The notes below the pieces were generated by a model that ran no database searches, was not told where the DNA came from, and saw only the letters and a list, made by a program, of their open reading frames with translations. Source: DASSUW01 sp963740605 (GTDB lineage Bacteria > Actinomycetota > Thermoleophilia > Solirubrobacterales > Solirubrobacteraceae). Taken from it: 64,000 nt of DNA. The DNA is taken from contig CAVUFC010000010.1 in the NCBI GenBank assembly GCA_963740605.1, positions 510,894-574,893 on the forward strand. The letters run 5' to 3'. Numbering within the stretch: the first letter of the stretch is position 1; each line of letters opens with the position of its first letter. Of the stretch, positions 34,026 through 41,724 are shown one piece after another. The translations under genes were made by a program, and so were the position numbers.

Positions 34026-35159
34026 GTGCGTGCCCTGTTCTGGATGTCCGCTGCGCTGCTCACCTGGGCCCAAGTGGGGTACGGCCTCTTCCTGGCCGCG
34101 CTGCGGCGAATCGGTGCTCCGGCCTTCAGCCCGCCGTCGCCCAACGGCGTGCGGCCGCGGGTGTCGCTGATCGTCGCCGCCTATCGCGAGGAGTCCGTGA
34201 TCGCCGAGAAGGTCGCCAACGCGCTCGCGCTCGACTGGCCGCGCGACCGGCTCGAGCTGATCGTGGCGGTCGACGGCGGCGGCGAGCCGGGCGCCGACTT
34301 CACCGCGCAGCGCGCCCGCGCCGCCGGGGCGGACGTCGTGCTCGAGCTGGCGCGCATGGGCAAGTACCGCGCGCAGGACACCGCGGTCGGGCAGGCGAGC
34401 GGCGACCTGCTGGCGTTCTCCGACGCCAACGCGCTGTGGGATCGCGACGCTCTGGCCCATCTCGCCGCCGCCTTCAGCGATCCGGAGGTCGGCTACGCGT
34501 GCGGCCAGGTCCGCTTCGTCAACGAGGCCGGCACCAACCAGGAGGGCCTCTACTGGCGCTACGACATGTGGCTTCGGCGCAACGAGTCCGCTCTGGCGTC
34601 GGTGACCGCCGGCAACGGCGCGATCTACGCCGTGCGGCCGCAGGACTACGCGCAGCTCGGGCCGGGCATGGGACACGACCTCGCGTTCCCGTTCCACATG
34701 GTCAAGCACGGGCGTCGCGCGGTCTACGTGCCTCGCGCGCGGGCGGTGGAGAAGATGGTCCCGACCGTCGAGGGCGAGTGGGCCCGCAAGCGGCGGATGA
34801 TGACCCACGCCTGGCCGATCATCGTGCGCGGCGGGCTGCTCGACCCGCGCGGCTACGGCCCGCTGTACGGGGTGATGATCGCCTCGCACCGGGTGCTGCG
34901 CTACGCGACGCCGCTGCTGCACGTGCTGCTCGCGATCGCGACGCTGGCGCTGCTGCCGCGCGGGCGCACGTACGTGGCGGCGGCGGCCGCCCAGGCGGCG
35001 CTGCTCGCGGGAGCGGCGGCGGGCAGTCGCGTCCGCTCGCGGCCGCTGCTGGTGGCGCGCTACTACGTGCTCACGACCGCCGCCCTGGCCGCCGGCCTGT
35101 TCGACTGGCTGCGGTACGGCACCGAGATCGGCTGGGAGGCCCCGGAGGGCACGCGGTGA
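34026..35159 (+). CDS. Membrane-anchored GT2 glycosyltransferase
   Basis: 377 aa from the GTG at 34026, which places a membrane helix (residues 4-22) at the N-terminus; longer readings add an unlikely tail. Catalytic GT-A domain with SLIVAAYREE, DGGGEPGAD, FSDANALWD (DXD site) and GMGHDLAFP, then a KRRMMTH segment (Q/RXXRW-like) and two C-terminal membrane helices. Resembles processive or lipid-linked GT2 enzymes of exopolysaccharide synthesis. The stop overlaps the GTG of the sugar phosphotransferase gene, so the two are coupled. Confidence 0.87.
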   Translation: MRALFWMSAALLTWAQVGYGLFLAALRRIGAPAFSPPSPNGVRPRVSLIVAAYREESVIAEKVANALALDWPRDRLELIVAVDGGGEPGADFTAQRARAAGADVVLELARMGKYRAQDTAVGQASGDLLAFSDANALWDRDALAHLAAAFSDPEVGYACGQVRFVNEAGTNQEGLYWRYDMWLRRNESALASVTAGNGAIYAVRPQDYAQLGPGMGHDLAFPFHMVKHGRRAVYVPRARAVEKMVPTVEGEWARKRRMMTHAWPIIVRGGLLDPRGYGPLYGVMIASHRVLRYATPLLHVLLAIATLALLPRGRTYVAAAAAQAALLAGAAAGSRVRSRPLLVARYYVLTTAALAAGLFDWLRYGTEIGWEAPEGTR

Positions 35160-35785
35160 ACGACTCGCGCTACCTGGCGTCGCGCCGCAAGCGCGCGCTG
35201 GACGTGCTCGTCGGCGGCGTCGCGCTCGTGCTTGCCGGTCCGCTGCTCGCGTTGGCTGCGGTCGCGATCCGGCTCGAGACCCACGGGCACGCCGTGTACC
35301 GGCAGCGGCGCGTCGGCCGCGGCGGCGTCCCGTTCCGGCTGTACAAGCTGCGCACGATGGTCAGCGGCGCCGAGACGATGGGCAAGGGCCTCGCCGTCGA
35401 CGAGGGCGACGAGCGGATCACCAAGCTCGGTCGCTGGCTGCGCCGGACGTCCTTCGACGAGGTGCCGAACCTGATCAACGTGCTGCACGGCGAGATGTCG
35501 CTGGTCGGCCCGCGGCCGACCGTGCAGGTGCAGGTCGACCGCTACAGCGACCGCCAGCGCCACCGGCTGGCCGCGCTTCCGGGCATCACGGGCTGGGCCC
35601 AGGTCAACGGCCGCGCGTCGCTGCCGTGGCACGAGCGGATCGAGCTCGACCTCTGGTACGTCGAGCACGCGAACCTGCGGCTGGATCTGCGCATCCTCGC
35701 CCACACCGCCCGCATGGCGGTCACGGGATCGGGGCTGTACCGGGGCGAGACTGGTGGCTGGCGGGAGCCGCCCGCGACGTCCTAG
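35156..35785 (+). CDS. Initiating sugar phosphotransferase (PglC/WcaJ family)
   Basis: 209 aa, GTG start overlapping the GT2 stop (GTGA). Bacterial sugar transferase domain: KRALDVLVGGVALVLAGPLLAL membrane re-entrant helix (residues 12-34), YRQRRVGRGGVPFRLYKLRTM, LRRTSFDEVPNLINVLHGEM with the catalytic DE pair, LVGPRP and PGITGWAQVNGR. Transfers a sugar-1-phosphate to undecaprenyl phosphate to begin repeat-unit assembly. With the CapD-like dehydratase and DegT aminotransferase it probably starts with a di- or trideoxy amino sugar. No flippase or polymerase is seen in the window. Confidence 0.92.
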   Translation: MNDSRYLASRRKRALDVLVGGVALVLAGPLLALAAVAIRLETHGHAVYRQRRVGRGGVPFRLYKLRTMVSGAETMGKGLAVDEGDERITKLGRWLRRTSFDEVPNLINVLHGEMSLVGPRPTVQVQVDRYSDRQRHRLAALPGITGWAQVNGRASLPWHERIELDLWYVEHANLRLDLRILAHTARMAVTGSGLYRGETGGWREPPATS

Positions 35786-36495
35786 GGAACGTCCTCGGGA
35801 CCCTTGTCGATGTACTGCGTCCGGAACGTCCGGAGGGCGTCGAAGACCTGGTTGTTGAACTGCGGGCAGGTCAGCGAGTGGCCCCATGCCGTCACGGCGA
35901 TCTGCGCGGGCATGTCGGTCGTGTTCTCGTACAGCAGCATGTGGTAGCCGTCGCTCTGCTCGGCGAGCAGCGCCTCGAGCTGGGCGACCGTGTGCTTGGG
36001 GGTGCCCGGCTTGTACTGCACGTCGATCCGGCCATGCTCGAGCGTGTGGACGAGCATGCCGAGGTTGGGCGTGCCGCCCGGCTGGTAGACGCCGTCCTGG
36101 TACCACTCGGGATAGTGGTTGCCCGAGGTCGGCGGGTTGGTCTTGTAGTCGGCCGCCGTGAACTGCTTCTGCTCGTGGTTGCGGCCCTCGATCGCCGGGT
36201 TGGTGAGCTTGCAGCCGGCCGCCTTGGCGGCGGCGACCAGGTCGCTCGTCTGCTGCTTGGGCAGCGTGATGTCCGACGCCGCGGTCGGATTCGCGCCGCT
36301 GTCCGAGCCGCTGCTGTCGCTCCCGCCGATCGCGCCGCTGATGAGCAGCACGGCGACCGCGATCACAGCCACGCCGGCAAGCACTCCGCCGGCCATCGTG
36401 AGCCGCTGGCGCCGGGCGGCGGCGGCCTTCTCGGCCTGCTCGCGCGCCATCCGCTCCTCGCGGCGCTTCTGCTTTTCCTCCTGCCGGCTTGACAC
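35782..36495 (-). CDS. DUF3105 membrane-anchored protein
   Basis: 237 aa from the GTG at 36495, chosen because a TACATT box lies 8 bases upstream and longer readings cross the CsoR operator. A charged N-terminal helix (EEKQKRREERMAREQAEKAA), one membrane helix near 35-55, then the DUF3105 domain (CKLTNPAIEGRNHEQK, NPPTSGNHYPEW, LVHTLEHGRIDVQY, DMPAQIAVTAWG). The conserved His residues hint at metal binding. The gene shares its upstream region with CsoR, suggesting metal (copper) control; function otherwise unknown. Ends in a 4-base overlap with the sugar phosphotransferase gene. Confidence 0.86.
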   Translation of the reverse strand: MSSRQEEKQKRREERMAREQAEKAAAARRQRLTMAGGVLAGVAVIAVAVLLISGAIGGSDSSGSDSGANPTAASDITLPKQQTSDLVAAAKAAGCKLTNPAIEGRNHEQKQFTAADYKTNPPTSGNHYPEWYQDGVYQPGGTPNLGMLVHTLEHGRIDVQYKPGTPKHTVAQLEALLAEQSDGYHMLLYENTTDMPAQIAVTAWGHSLTCPQFNNQVFDALRTFRTQYIDKGPEDVP

Positions 36496-36503
36496 GGCGG
36501 CGA

Positions 36504-36509
36504 AATGTA
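36504..36509 (-). promoter_or_regulatory. -10 box of the DUF3105 gene
   Basis: TACATT on the minus strand, 8 bases before the GTG at 36495. The CsoR-type palindrome sits in the -35 region of this promoter. Confidence 0.5.
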
Positions 36510-36521
36510 GCAGCAAACCGG

Positions 36522-36536
36522 TACCCCAGTGGGGTA
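36522..36536. promoter_or_regulatory. CsoR-type operator
   Basis: TACCCCAGTGGGGTA, a near-perfect palindrome of the kind bound by copper-sensing CsoR repressors (TACCC...GGGTA). It overlaps the -10 box of csoR and the -35 region of the divergent DUF3105 promoter, so it could control both. Confidence 0.85.
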
Positions 36537-36540
36537 TTAT
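36535..36540 (+). promoter_or_regulatory. -10 box of csoR
   Basis: TATTAT, 7 bases before the csoR ATG, overlapping the right arm of the operator. Binding of CsoR here would block polymerase directly. Transcript is probably leaderless. Confidence 0.7.
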
Positions 36541-36547
36541 CAGACCT

Positions 36548-36823
36548 ATGCACGCCGATTCTCGCGCCATCCATAACCGCCTCCGCCGGATCGAGGGCCA
36601 GGTGCGCGGGCTGCAGCGGATGGTCGACGAGGACGCTTACTGCATCGACATCCTCACGCAGGTCGCCGCCGTTCAGACCGCGCTCGAGCAGGTCGCCGTC
36701 AACGTGCTCGACGGGCACGTACGGCACTGTGTGGCCGATGCGGTCGCGACCAACGGCTCCGACGCCGACGAGAAGCTCGACGAGCTGATGGCCGCCGTGC
36801 GGCGCTTTGCCAAAGTCCGTTAG
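36548..36823 (+). CDS. csoR: CsoR-family metal-sensing repressor
   Basis: 91 aa, all-helical DUF156 fold. The Cu(I) ligand set is complete: Cys32 (in DAYCIDIL), His57 and Cys61 (in DGHVRHCV), matching the Cys-His-Cys spacing of Mycobacterium CsoR (36/61/65). Opens with NRLRRIEGQVRGLQRM, the family's DNA-facing helix. It represses its own promoter through the palindrome at 36522-36536 and releases it when copper binds. No copper ATPase or copper chaperone is next to it; the DUF3105 gene is the only adjacent candidate target. Confidence 0.93.
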   Translation: MHADSRAIHNRLRRIEGQVRGLQRMVDEDAYCIDILTQVAAVQTALEQVAVNVLDGHVRHCVADAVATNGSDADEKLDELMAAVRRFAKVR

Positions 36824-36841
36824 GACGAGGGCATCGGTTCG

Positions 36842-37678
36842 CTACGCGCTCGCGCGTTTGCGCCGCGGGGCGGCGGCGGGCTTCCAGCAATCGTCGAGGA
36901 ACGCGGCGATCTCGTTGGTGAGCCGGTCGGGCGCCAAGCGCAGCTCGAGGATCGAGCTCGCCTGCAGCAGTCGCCCGTTCGGCAGCTCGTCGGCGAGCAT
37001 GCCCGCGTCGCTGAACGGGTGGATCGCGTCATAGCGGTGGCCGATCACCAGCGTCGGGGACTCGAACGTGCGGCGCTCCTCGCGGGGCGGCGCGGTGCGG
37101 CCGAAGAACAGGCCCTGGATCACGGCGGCGCTCGGCTCCGGGTCCTGCGCCACCCAATCTACCATGATGCCCGCCTGCCACGGCAGGTGCCGGCTCGGCA
37201 CCAGGCGCGCGGCGCGCGCCAGCGCTCTCGCGGCGGGCGCGCCGAACGTCAGCCCGAGCATCAGCGGCGTGAAGGCCACGGCGCAGCCGAGCAGCGCGTG
37301 GTCGAGCACCGGCATCTCGACCACCATCCCGCGCAGCCGCTCCGGCGCCAGCGACGCGACCTCGAGCGTCGCGTTCGCACCCAGCGACGTGCCCATCACG
37401 ACCGCCTGAGGGATCTCGAGGTGGTCGAGCAGCGCCACGACCTCGCGGCCGAACCCGCTCATCGAGTAGTGCCACATGTCGTGCGGGCGGTCCGACGCGC
37501 CGTGGCCGAGCAGGTCGAGCGTGATCACGCGGTGCCCGCGGTCGGCGAGCGCGCGCGCGAGCTCGTCGTGCATGCGCTTGCTGAACAGCAGGCCGTGCAG
37601 CAGCACCGTCACCCGCGGCCCTTCGCCGTAGCCCTCGTACGCCAGCGCGAACCCGTCGTATTCGAACCGCTCCGCCAT
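36842..37678 (-). CDS. Alpha/beta hydrolase
   Basis: 278 aa. Classic fold: LLHGLLFSKRM (oxyanion loop near 27-37), LDLLGHGASDRP, nucleophile Ser98 in VMGTSLGANA, and a GHRYDAIHP acid/His region in the C-terminal third. Esterase, lipase or related activity; substrate cannot be read. A Lys/Arg-rich end (PRRKRASA). Shares a compact divergent promoter with the GNAT gene: a TAGAAT box 9 bases before the ATG. Confidence 0.86.
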   Translation of the reverse strand: MAERFEYDGFALAYEGYGEGPRVTVLLHGLLFSKRMHDELARALADRGHRVITLDLLGHGASDRPHDMWHYSMSGFGREVVALLDHLEIPQAVVMGTSLGANATLEVASLAPERLRGMVVEMPVLDHALLGCAVAFTPLMLGLTFGAPAARALARAARLVPSRHLPWQAGIMVDWVAQDPEPSAAVIQGLFFGRTAPPREERRTFESPTLVIGHRYDAIHPFSDAGMLADELPNGRLLQASSILELRLAPDRLTNEIAAFLDDCWKPAAAPRRKRASA

Positions 37679-37687
37679 CGGCGCGCC

Positions 37688-37697
37688 ATTCTAGGGT
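37688..37697. promoter_or_regulatory. Overlapping back-to-back -10 boxes
   Basis: Ten bases hold two opposed -10 boxes: TAGAAT on the minus strand (37693-37688, for the hydrolase) and TAGGGT on the plus strand (37692-37697, 7 bases before the GNAT GTG). They share two bases, so the two promoters cannot be used at once. Confidence 0.5.
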
Positions 37698-37704
37698 TCC
37701 GCGG

Positions 37705-38273
37705 GTGCGCGTACGCCGTATGGAGCCCGCCGACGCCGACGCTGTGTACGCGGCGTCGACCGCCGCGTTCGAAGACCTCGAGCGGCGTCTCGGTGGGAGT
37801 CCCGATCCTGCGGCTCCCGGCTCCGGCGCCACCCACCGCGTGGGCCGGTTCGTGCGCACCGACCCCGGCGGCGCGTGGGTGGCCGAGCGCGACGGCGGGG
37901 TCGTCGGCGGCGCCCTGGCGATCGTGCGCGAAGGCGTCTGGGGCCTGTCCCTGCTGGTGGTGCGCCCGGATGCGCAGTCGAGCGGCGCGGGGCGCGAGCT
38001 CCTTGCCCGCGCGTTCGCGTACGGCGAGGGCGCCCGCGGCCACATCGTGCTCGCGTCGCGCGACCCGCGGGCGTTGCGGGCCTACGCCCGGCTCGGTCTC
38101 GCGCTGCACCCGGCGCTGGCGGCAGTCGGCCGCGCTCAGGTCGCCGCGGTACCGGAGCTGCGGCCCGGGCCGTGGGGCCGTGTCTCGAGGCCGGGTTGGA
38201 GCTGCGGTCCGAGGGCGGGGCGGTGGTCGTGGGCCCGTTCACGCCCTATCTCCCCAGCGGCGCCTACCTCTGA
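37705..38273 (+). pseudogene. GNAT acetyltransferase, internally deleted and frameshifted
   Basis: Reads as a GNAT domain from the GTG at 37705 (VRRMEPADADAV, LSLLVVRPDAQSSGAGRELLARAF, then ARGHIVLASRDPRALRAYARLGL). From about 38165 the frame loses sense and would run into the repeat at 38314. The other frame from about 38163 gives CLEAGLELRSEGG, then VVVGPFTPYLPSGAYL and a stop at 38271-38273, which is the usual end of a longer two-domain GNAT family (about 280 aa, from memory). About 80-90 residues of the second domain seem missing and the join is out of frame. Decay, or an assembly error. Confidence 0.7.
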
Positions 38274-38313
38274 CGGACGGTCTCCGCCGCCGCTTCTCGG
38301 CGCCGGCCAACTG

Positions 38314-38429
38314 CGGCTGGGTAGGGCGGCCGAGGGGGCCGACCGTTTCGGCGGTCCCTGGCGCTTTAAGCACCGTATGGGTGGTTAAAGCGCCAGCGAC
38401 CTCGCGCGGCGGCCGATCCCGCCTTTCTC
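38314..38429. repeat. Dispersed palindromic repeat, copy B
   Basis: About 116 bp closely matching 3505-3618. The main stem is 12 bp here (38358-38369 with 38385-38396), then a G/G mismatch and an inner CACC/GGTG stem (38371-38374 with 38380-38383). The small ACCG/CGGT hairpin is also kept (38342-38345, 38352-38355). It lies after the broken GNAT gene and just upstream of the -10 box at 38474. Confidence 0.8.
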
Positions 38430-38473
38430 GAGGCCAGAGGTTCCAGACTGCGCAGTCGGTCAGTCGCGTCAGC

Positions 38474-38479
38474 TAGGTT
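38474..38479 (+). promoter_or_regulatory. -10 box of the SDR gene
   Basis: TAGGTT, 6 bases before the ATG at 38486, no Shine-Dalgarno; leaderless arrangement. Confidence 0.5.
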
Positions 38480-38485
38480 GTCTAG

Positions 38486-39349
38486 ATGGCTAAGGAACCG
38501 CGCTCTCTCTCCGGAAAAGTTGTCGCCATCACCGGTGGCGGCCGCGGCATCGGTCGCGCCACCGCGCTTGCATTGGCGGGTGAGGGAGCCCGGGTGGCCG
38601 TCGGGGACCTCGACCGTGAGGCGGCGGAATCGGTGGCCGCCGAGCTCGGCGGAACCGCGCTCGGGCTCTCGCTCGACGTGACCGACCACGCCGGGTTCAC
38701 CGCCTTCCTGGACGACGTGGAGCAGCAGCTCGGGCCGCTCGACGTGCTCGTCAACAACGCCGGGATCATGCCGGTGACGCCGCTGCTGGAGGAGAGCCCG
38801 GAGAGCATCTCGCGACAGCTCGAGATCAACCTGCACGCGGTGATCCACGGCACGCAGGAGGCGATGCGGCGGATGGTCCCGCGCCGCTCCGGCCACATCG
38901 TCCAGCTCTCGTCAATCGCCGGCCGCACCGGCTTGCCGCACCTCGCCACTTACTGTGCGACGAAGCACGGCGTGATCGGGCTGTCGGAGGCCGTGCGGGC
39001 GGAGCTCCGCGGCTCGGGCGTCGAGGTCTCGGTCGTCATGCCGTCGATCGTGCGCACCGAGCTGACGACCGGCCTCGTCGAGGCCCGCGGGGTCAAGTCG
39101 GTAGCGCCGGAGGATGTCGCGATGGAGATCGTCTCCGCGCTCAAGAAGCCGCGCTTCGACGTCTTCATCCCGCGTTCGACCGGCACGCTGGTGGCCGTCG
39201 GCGCTGCCCTGCCGCGGCGCGCCCGCGAAGCCATCGCCCGGGCGCTGAAGGCCGATCAGGCGCTGCTGAAGACCGACCGCTCGGCGCGCGCCGCGTACGA
39301 GGCGCGCGCGGCCGCCAGCGCCCCCGCCGCCGAGCACGAGACCGTCTGA
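38486..39349 (+). CDS. SDR-family oxidoreductase
   Basis: 287 aa. Short-chain dehydrogenase: ITGGGRGIGRA near 15-25, NNAGIMPVTPL, and the YCATKHG Tyr-Lys pair. The extended C-terminus (IPRSTGTLVAVGAALPRRAREAI...) resembles SDRs of the SDR/DHRS type that carry a membrane-associated tail, common in actinobacterial lipid metabolism. Single gene with its own leaderless promoter; substrate unknown. Confidence 0.9.
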   Translation: MAKEPRSLSGKVVAITGGGRGIGRATALALAGEGARVAVGDLDREAAESVAAELGGTALGLSLDVTDHAGFTAFLDDVEQQLGPLDVLVNNAGIMPVTPLLEESPESISRQLEINLHAVIHGTQEAMRRMVPRRSGHIVQLSSIAGRTGLPHLATYCATKHGVIGLSEAVRAELRGSGVEVSVVMPSIVRTELTTGLVEARGVKSVAPEDVAMEIVSALKKPRFDVFIPRSTGTLVAVGAALPRRAREAIARALKADQALLKTDRSARAAYEARAAASAPAAEHETV

Positions 39350-39362
39350 GCCTGAATCCCGG

Positions 39363-40244
39363 CTAGGCCGACTGCAGCCAGTCGGCGATCAACCCGCCGA
39401 TGTCTTCGCCGCGATCCTCCTGCAGGAAGTGCCCGGCGCGCTCGATCACGTGTGGCGCCGGGCGCCCGAGCGCGTTCGCGAACCGTTCGCCCACCGTCGG
39501 CGGCAGGACCGGGTCGTCGGCGCCCCACAGCATCAGCAACGGCCGGCGATCCTCCTTCAGCGCCGCGAGGGTGCGCCGCCCCGCCTCGGCGCCCGGCGCG
39601 TCCGGGCCGGCCAGCAGCAGCTCCGGGAACGCCCGCGCCCCCGCCTTCGAGGCCGCGTTGGGGAACGGCGCGTCGTACGCGTCGGCGACCGCATCGCCCG
39701 GGTCGGTGTGGCACCCGCGCCGCACGAGCATCCCGATCGGGAGGTCCTCCGTGCGGCGCACGAAGTCGGCGAACGCGTGCCAGTTGTCGCTCATCTTCTG
39801 ATGGCCGGTGATCAGCCCGGTGTCCATGACGACGAGCCGGTCGACCCGCTCGGGGTACTCGACGGCGAGCCGCAGCCCGATCGGACCGCCCCAGTCGTGG
39901 ACCACGAACGTCGCGCCGCGGATGTCGAGGTCCTCGAGCAAGGACGCGCCGACCGCGACGTGCTGGTCGTACGAGTACCAATCGACGTCCATCGGCTTGT
40001 CGGAACGGCCGAAGCCCGCGAGGTCGGGCAGGACGATGCGGTTCCCCGCGTCGAGCACCTCGCGCGCGACCTTCCGCCACAGGAAGCTCCAGGTCGGCTC
40101 GCCGTGCCACATGACGACCGGCGGGCCGTCACCTTCGTCGATGTGCGCCAGCCGCAGGCCCTCGACCTGCCGGTAGCGCGACGTCCACGGGAAGTCCGGC
40201 AGGTCCTCGAGCAGCACGTCAGGCGTGCGGATGGCGTCGGTCAT
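39363..40244 (-). CDS. Haloalkane dehalogenase-like alpha/beta hydrolase
   Basis: 293 aa. Closest in pattern to subfamily I haloalkane dehalogenases: HGEPTWSFLWRK at 47-58 (Glu49 after HG), nucleophile Asp117 followed by Trp118 in VVHDWGGPIGLR, LWGADDPVLPP, and the C-terminal catalytic His in ERAGHFLQED. Hydrolyses carbon-halogen bonds in known members; epoxide hydrolases share the Asp nucleophile, so activity needs testing. The ATG overlaps the transglycosylase stop (ATGA), an odd operon partner. Confidence 0.85.
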   Translation of the reverse strand: MTDAIRTPDVLLEDLPDFPWTSRYRQVEGLRLAHIDEGDGPPVVMWHGEPTWSFLWRKVAREVLDAGNRIVLPDLAGFGRSDKPMDVDWYSYDQHVAVGASLLEDLDIRGATFVVHDWGGPIGLRLAVEYPERVDRLVVMDTGLITGHQKMSDNWHAFADFVRRTEDLPIGMLVRRGCHTDPGDAVADAYDAPFPNAASKAGARAFPELLLAGPDAPGAEAGRRTLAALKEDRRPLLMLWGADDPVLPPTVGERFANALGRPAPHVIERAGHFLQEDRGEDIGGLIADWLQSA

Positions 40245-41698
40245 GGGGTGTCGATACTCACACGATCGAGCAGCGGGAGTAGCACTTCGGCGTCGCTCGA
40301 CACGGTGATGTGGATCGCGTTGGGCTCCCGCACCCAGGCGATCGCGTTCAGTGAGCGCAGCCGGTCGAGCAGGAACTGGAACGCCAGCGCCTGCCGTTTC
40401 GACTGGTACATGCGAGCGACGTCGAAGGTCCAGCCGGTCGTGTGCAGCGAGAAGCCGCGCGTCGCCTCGCCGTTCGTGCGGATCAGCAGCGACTGATAGG
40501 CGCCGTCGCGCACGGTCGACGTCACGATCAGCGGGCTCGTGTGGCTGATCTCCCGCACCTGGGCGCCGATGTACAGCGCCATCGCGAGCGCCTCGGGTCG
40601 CAGACCGCGGTACATCCCCGTCGGGACGTGCAGGCGCCGGGCGAGCACGCCCATGCTCGGGTCGCGCTGGAGGCCGGTGACCGGCTCGTCCGCGGGGAAC
40701 GGCACGAGCGCGTGGACGTCCCACGCGTGCTTGAGATCGGCGGGCGTGAGGAAGCCGGGCGTGCGGTCGGCCGGGTGCAGCACCTCCTCGGCAGACGCCT
40801 TCCTGAGCTGCAACGCCGAGAGCCGGTCGAGCTGCGGCCGGTCGTCGCGCCATAGCCGCATGATCTCCTTCGCCGCGTCGAGCTTCCACAGGTAGTTGGA
40901 GGAGTCGTCGCCGAAGCCGGCGAGCCGCCAATACGCGGCGGCGTGCTGGGTCGGGGTCGAGCCGAAGTACAGCTCGGCGTAGCTCGGTGTGCCGCCGCCG
41001 AAGTCGCGGATGACGTTCTGGAGGTTGCCGATGCCCATGTGGTACGAGACGAACGCGAGGTCTTCACGGCCGAGCCGCTCGCGCGCGATCTGCAGGTAGC
41101 GGGCCGTACCGGCGAGCGCCTTCTCGGGATCGAAGCGGTCGTCGACGCGCTTGCGGTTCGCCCGCAGCGCCGCCACCGCGTTGCCGCGACCGCGCCGCTG
41201 TGCGCGCTCCAGCCGCCGCGTGATCCGGGAGCTCGAGGCGACGTCGACATGCATCCCGAGCAGGTTGTTGGCCGTCTCGGCGAGGATCTGCGTCAGTCCC
41301 GCGGCGGCGTCCAGGCCGCCGGGCGCGCGGGCGTCTTGTCGGCCCGCGCTCTCCAGGAACACGAGCGCTTCCAGCTCGTCGGCGTCGACGTGCGCGGTGG
41401 CCGCGGCACGATCCACCAGCGGCCGCCACTGTGCCGTACGCGCGGCACTCGCCACCACGCCGCCCGGCGACAGCGCGTAGAGCGCGTGCGCGTTGCCGTC
41501 CGCGGCGCGCTTCTCGAACTCGTCGGCGCGTTTCGGATCCCACGCGTACGGGTCGGCGAACGCCTTGACGTCCTTCGCGCCGGGAGGCGTCGGGACGACC
41601 GCGACGCCGGCCGGCGGCGTGTCATCTCGGGCCCATATACCGACCGCCGCCGCGACCAGCAGAACAAGGCCCGCCGCGAGCAACACGAGGCGGGGCAC
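40241..41698 (-). CDS. Membrane-anchored lytic transglycosylase with DUF5715-like tail
   Basis: 485 aa from the GTG at 41698; a longer reading would overlap the upstream gene. N-terminal membrane helix (residues 4-22), then an SLT domain with the catalytic glutamate E116 in VFLESAGRQ, GLTQILAET and SYHMGIGNLQNVI. The C-terminal third (VREISHTSPLIVTSTVRDG, GFSLHTTGWTFDV, AIHITVSS) resembles DUF5715, a peptidase-like fold with conserved His and Asp. So it may be a two-activity wall hydrolase that cuts glycan and peptide. Faces the wall. Confidence 0.83.
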   Translation of the reverse strand: MPRLVLLAAGLVLLVAAAVGIWARDDTPPAGVAVVPTPPGAKDVKAFADPYAWDPKRADEFEKRAADGNAHALYALSPGGVVASAARTAQWRPLVDRAAATAHVDADELEALVFLESAGRQDARAPGGLDAAAGLTQILAETANNLLGMHVDVASSSRITRRLERAQRRGRGNAVAALRANRKRVDDRFDPEKALAGTARYLQIARERLGREDLAFVSYHMGIGNLQNVIRDFGGGTPSYAELYFGSTPTQHAAAYWRLAGFGDDSSNYLWKLDAAKEIMRLWRDDRPQLDRLSALQLRKASAEEVLHPADRTPGFLTPADLKHAWDVHALVPFPADEPVTGLQRDPSMGVLARRLHVPTGMYRGLRPEALAMALYIGAQVREISHTSPLIVTSTVRDGAYQSLLIRTNGEATRGFSLHTTGWTFDVARMYQSKRQALAFQFLLDRLRSLNAIAWVREPNAIHITVSSDAEVLLPLLDRVSIDTP

Positions 41699-41724
41699 CC
41701 GCCTCAGCCTGGCAGATCGTCGTT

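Noticed and set aside
38274..38388. Unshifted continuation of the GNAT gene to 38388
   Set aside because: The extra residues run into the palindromic repeat and have no family similarity; the other frame gives the expected C-terminus.
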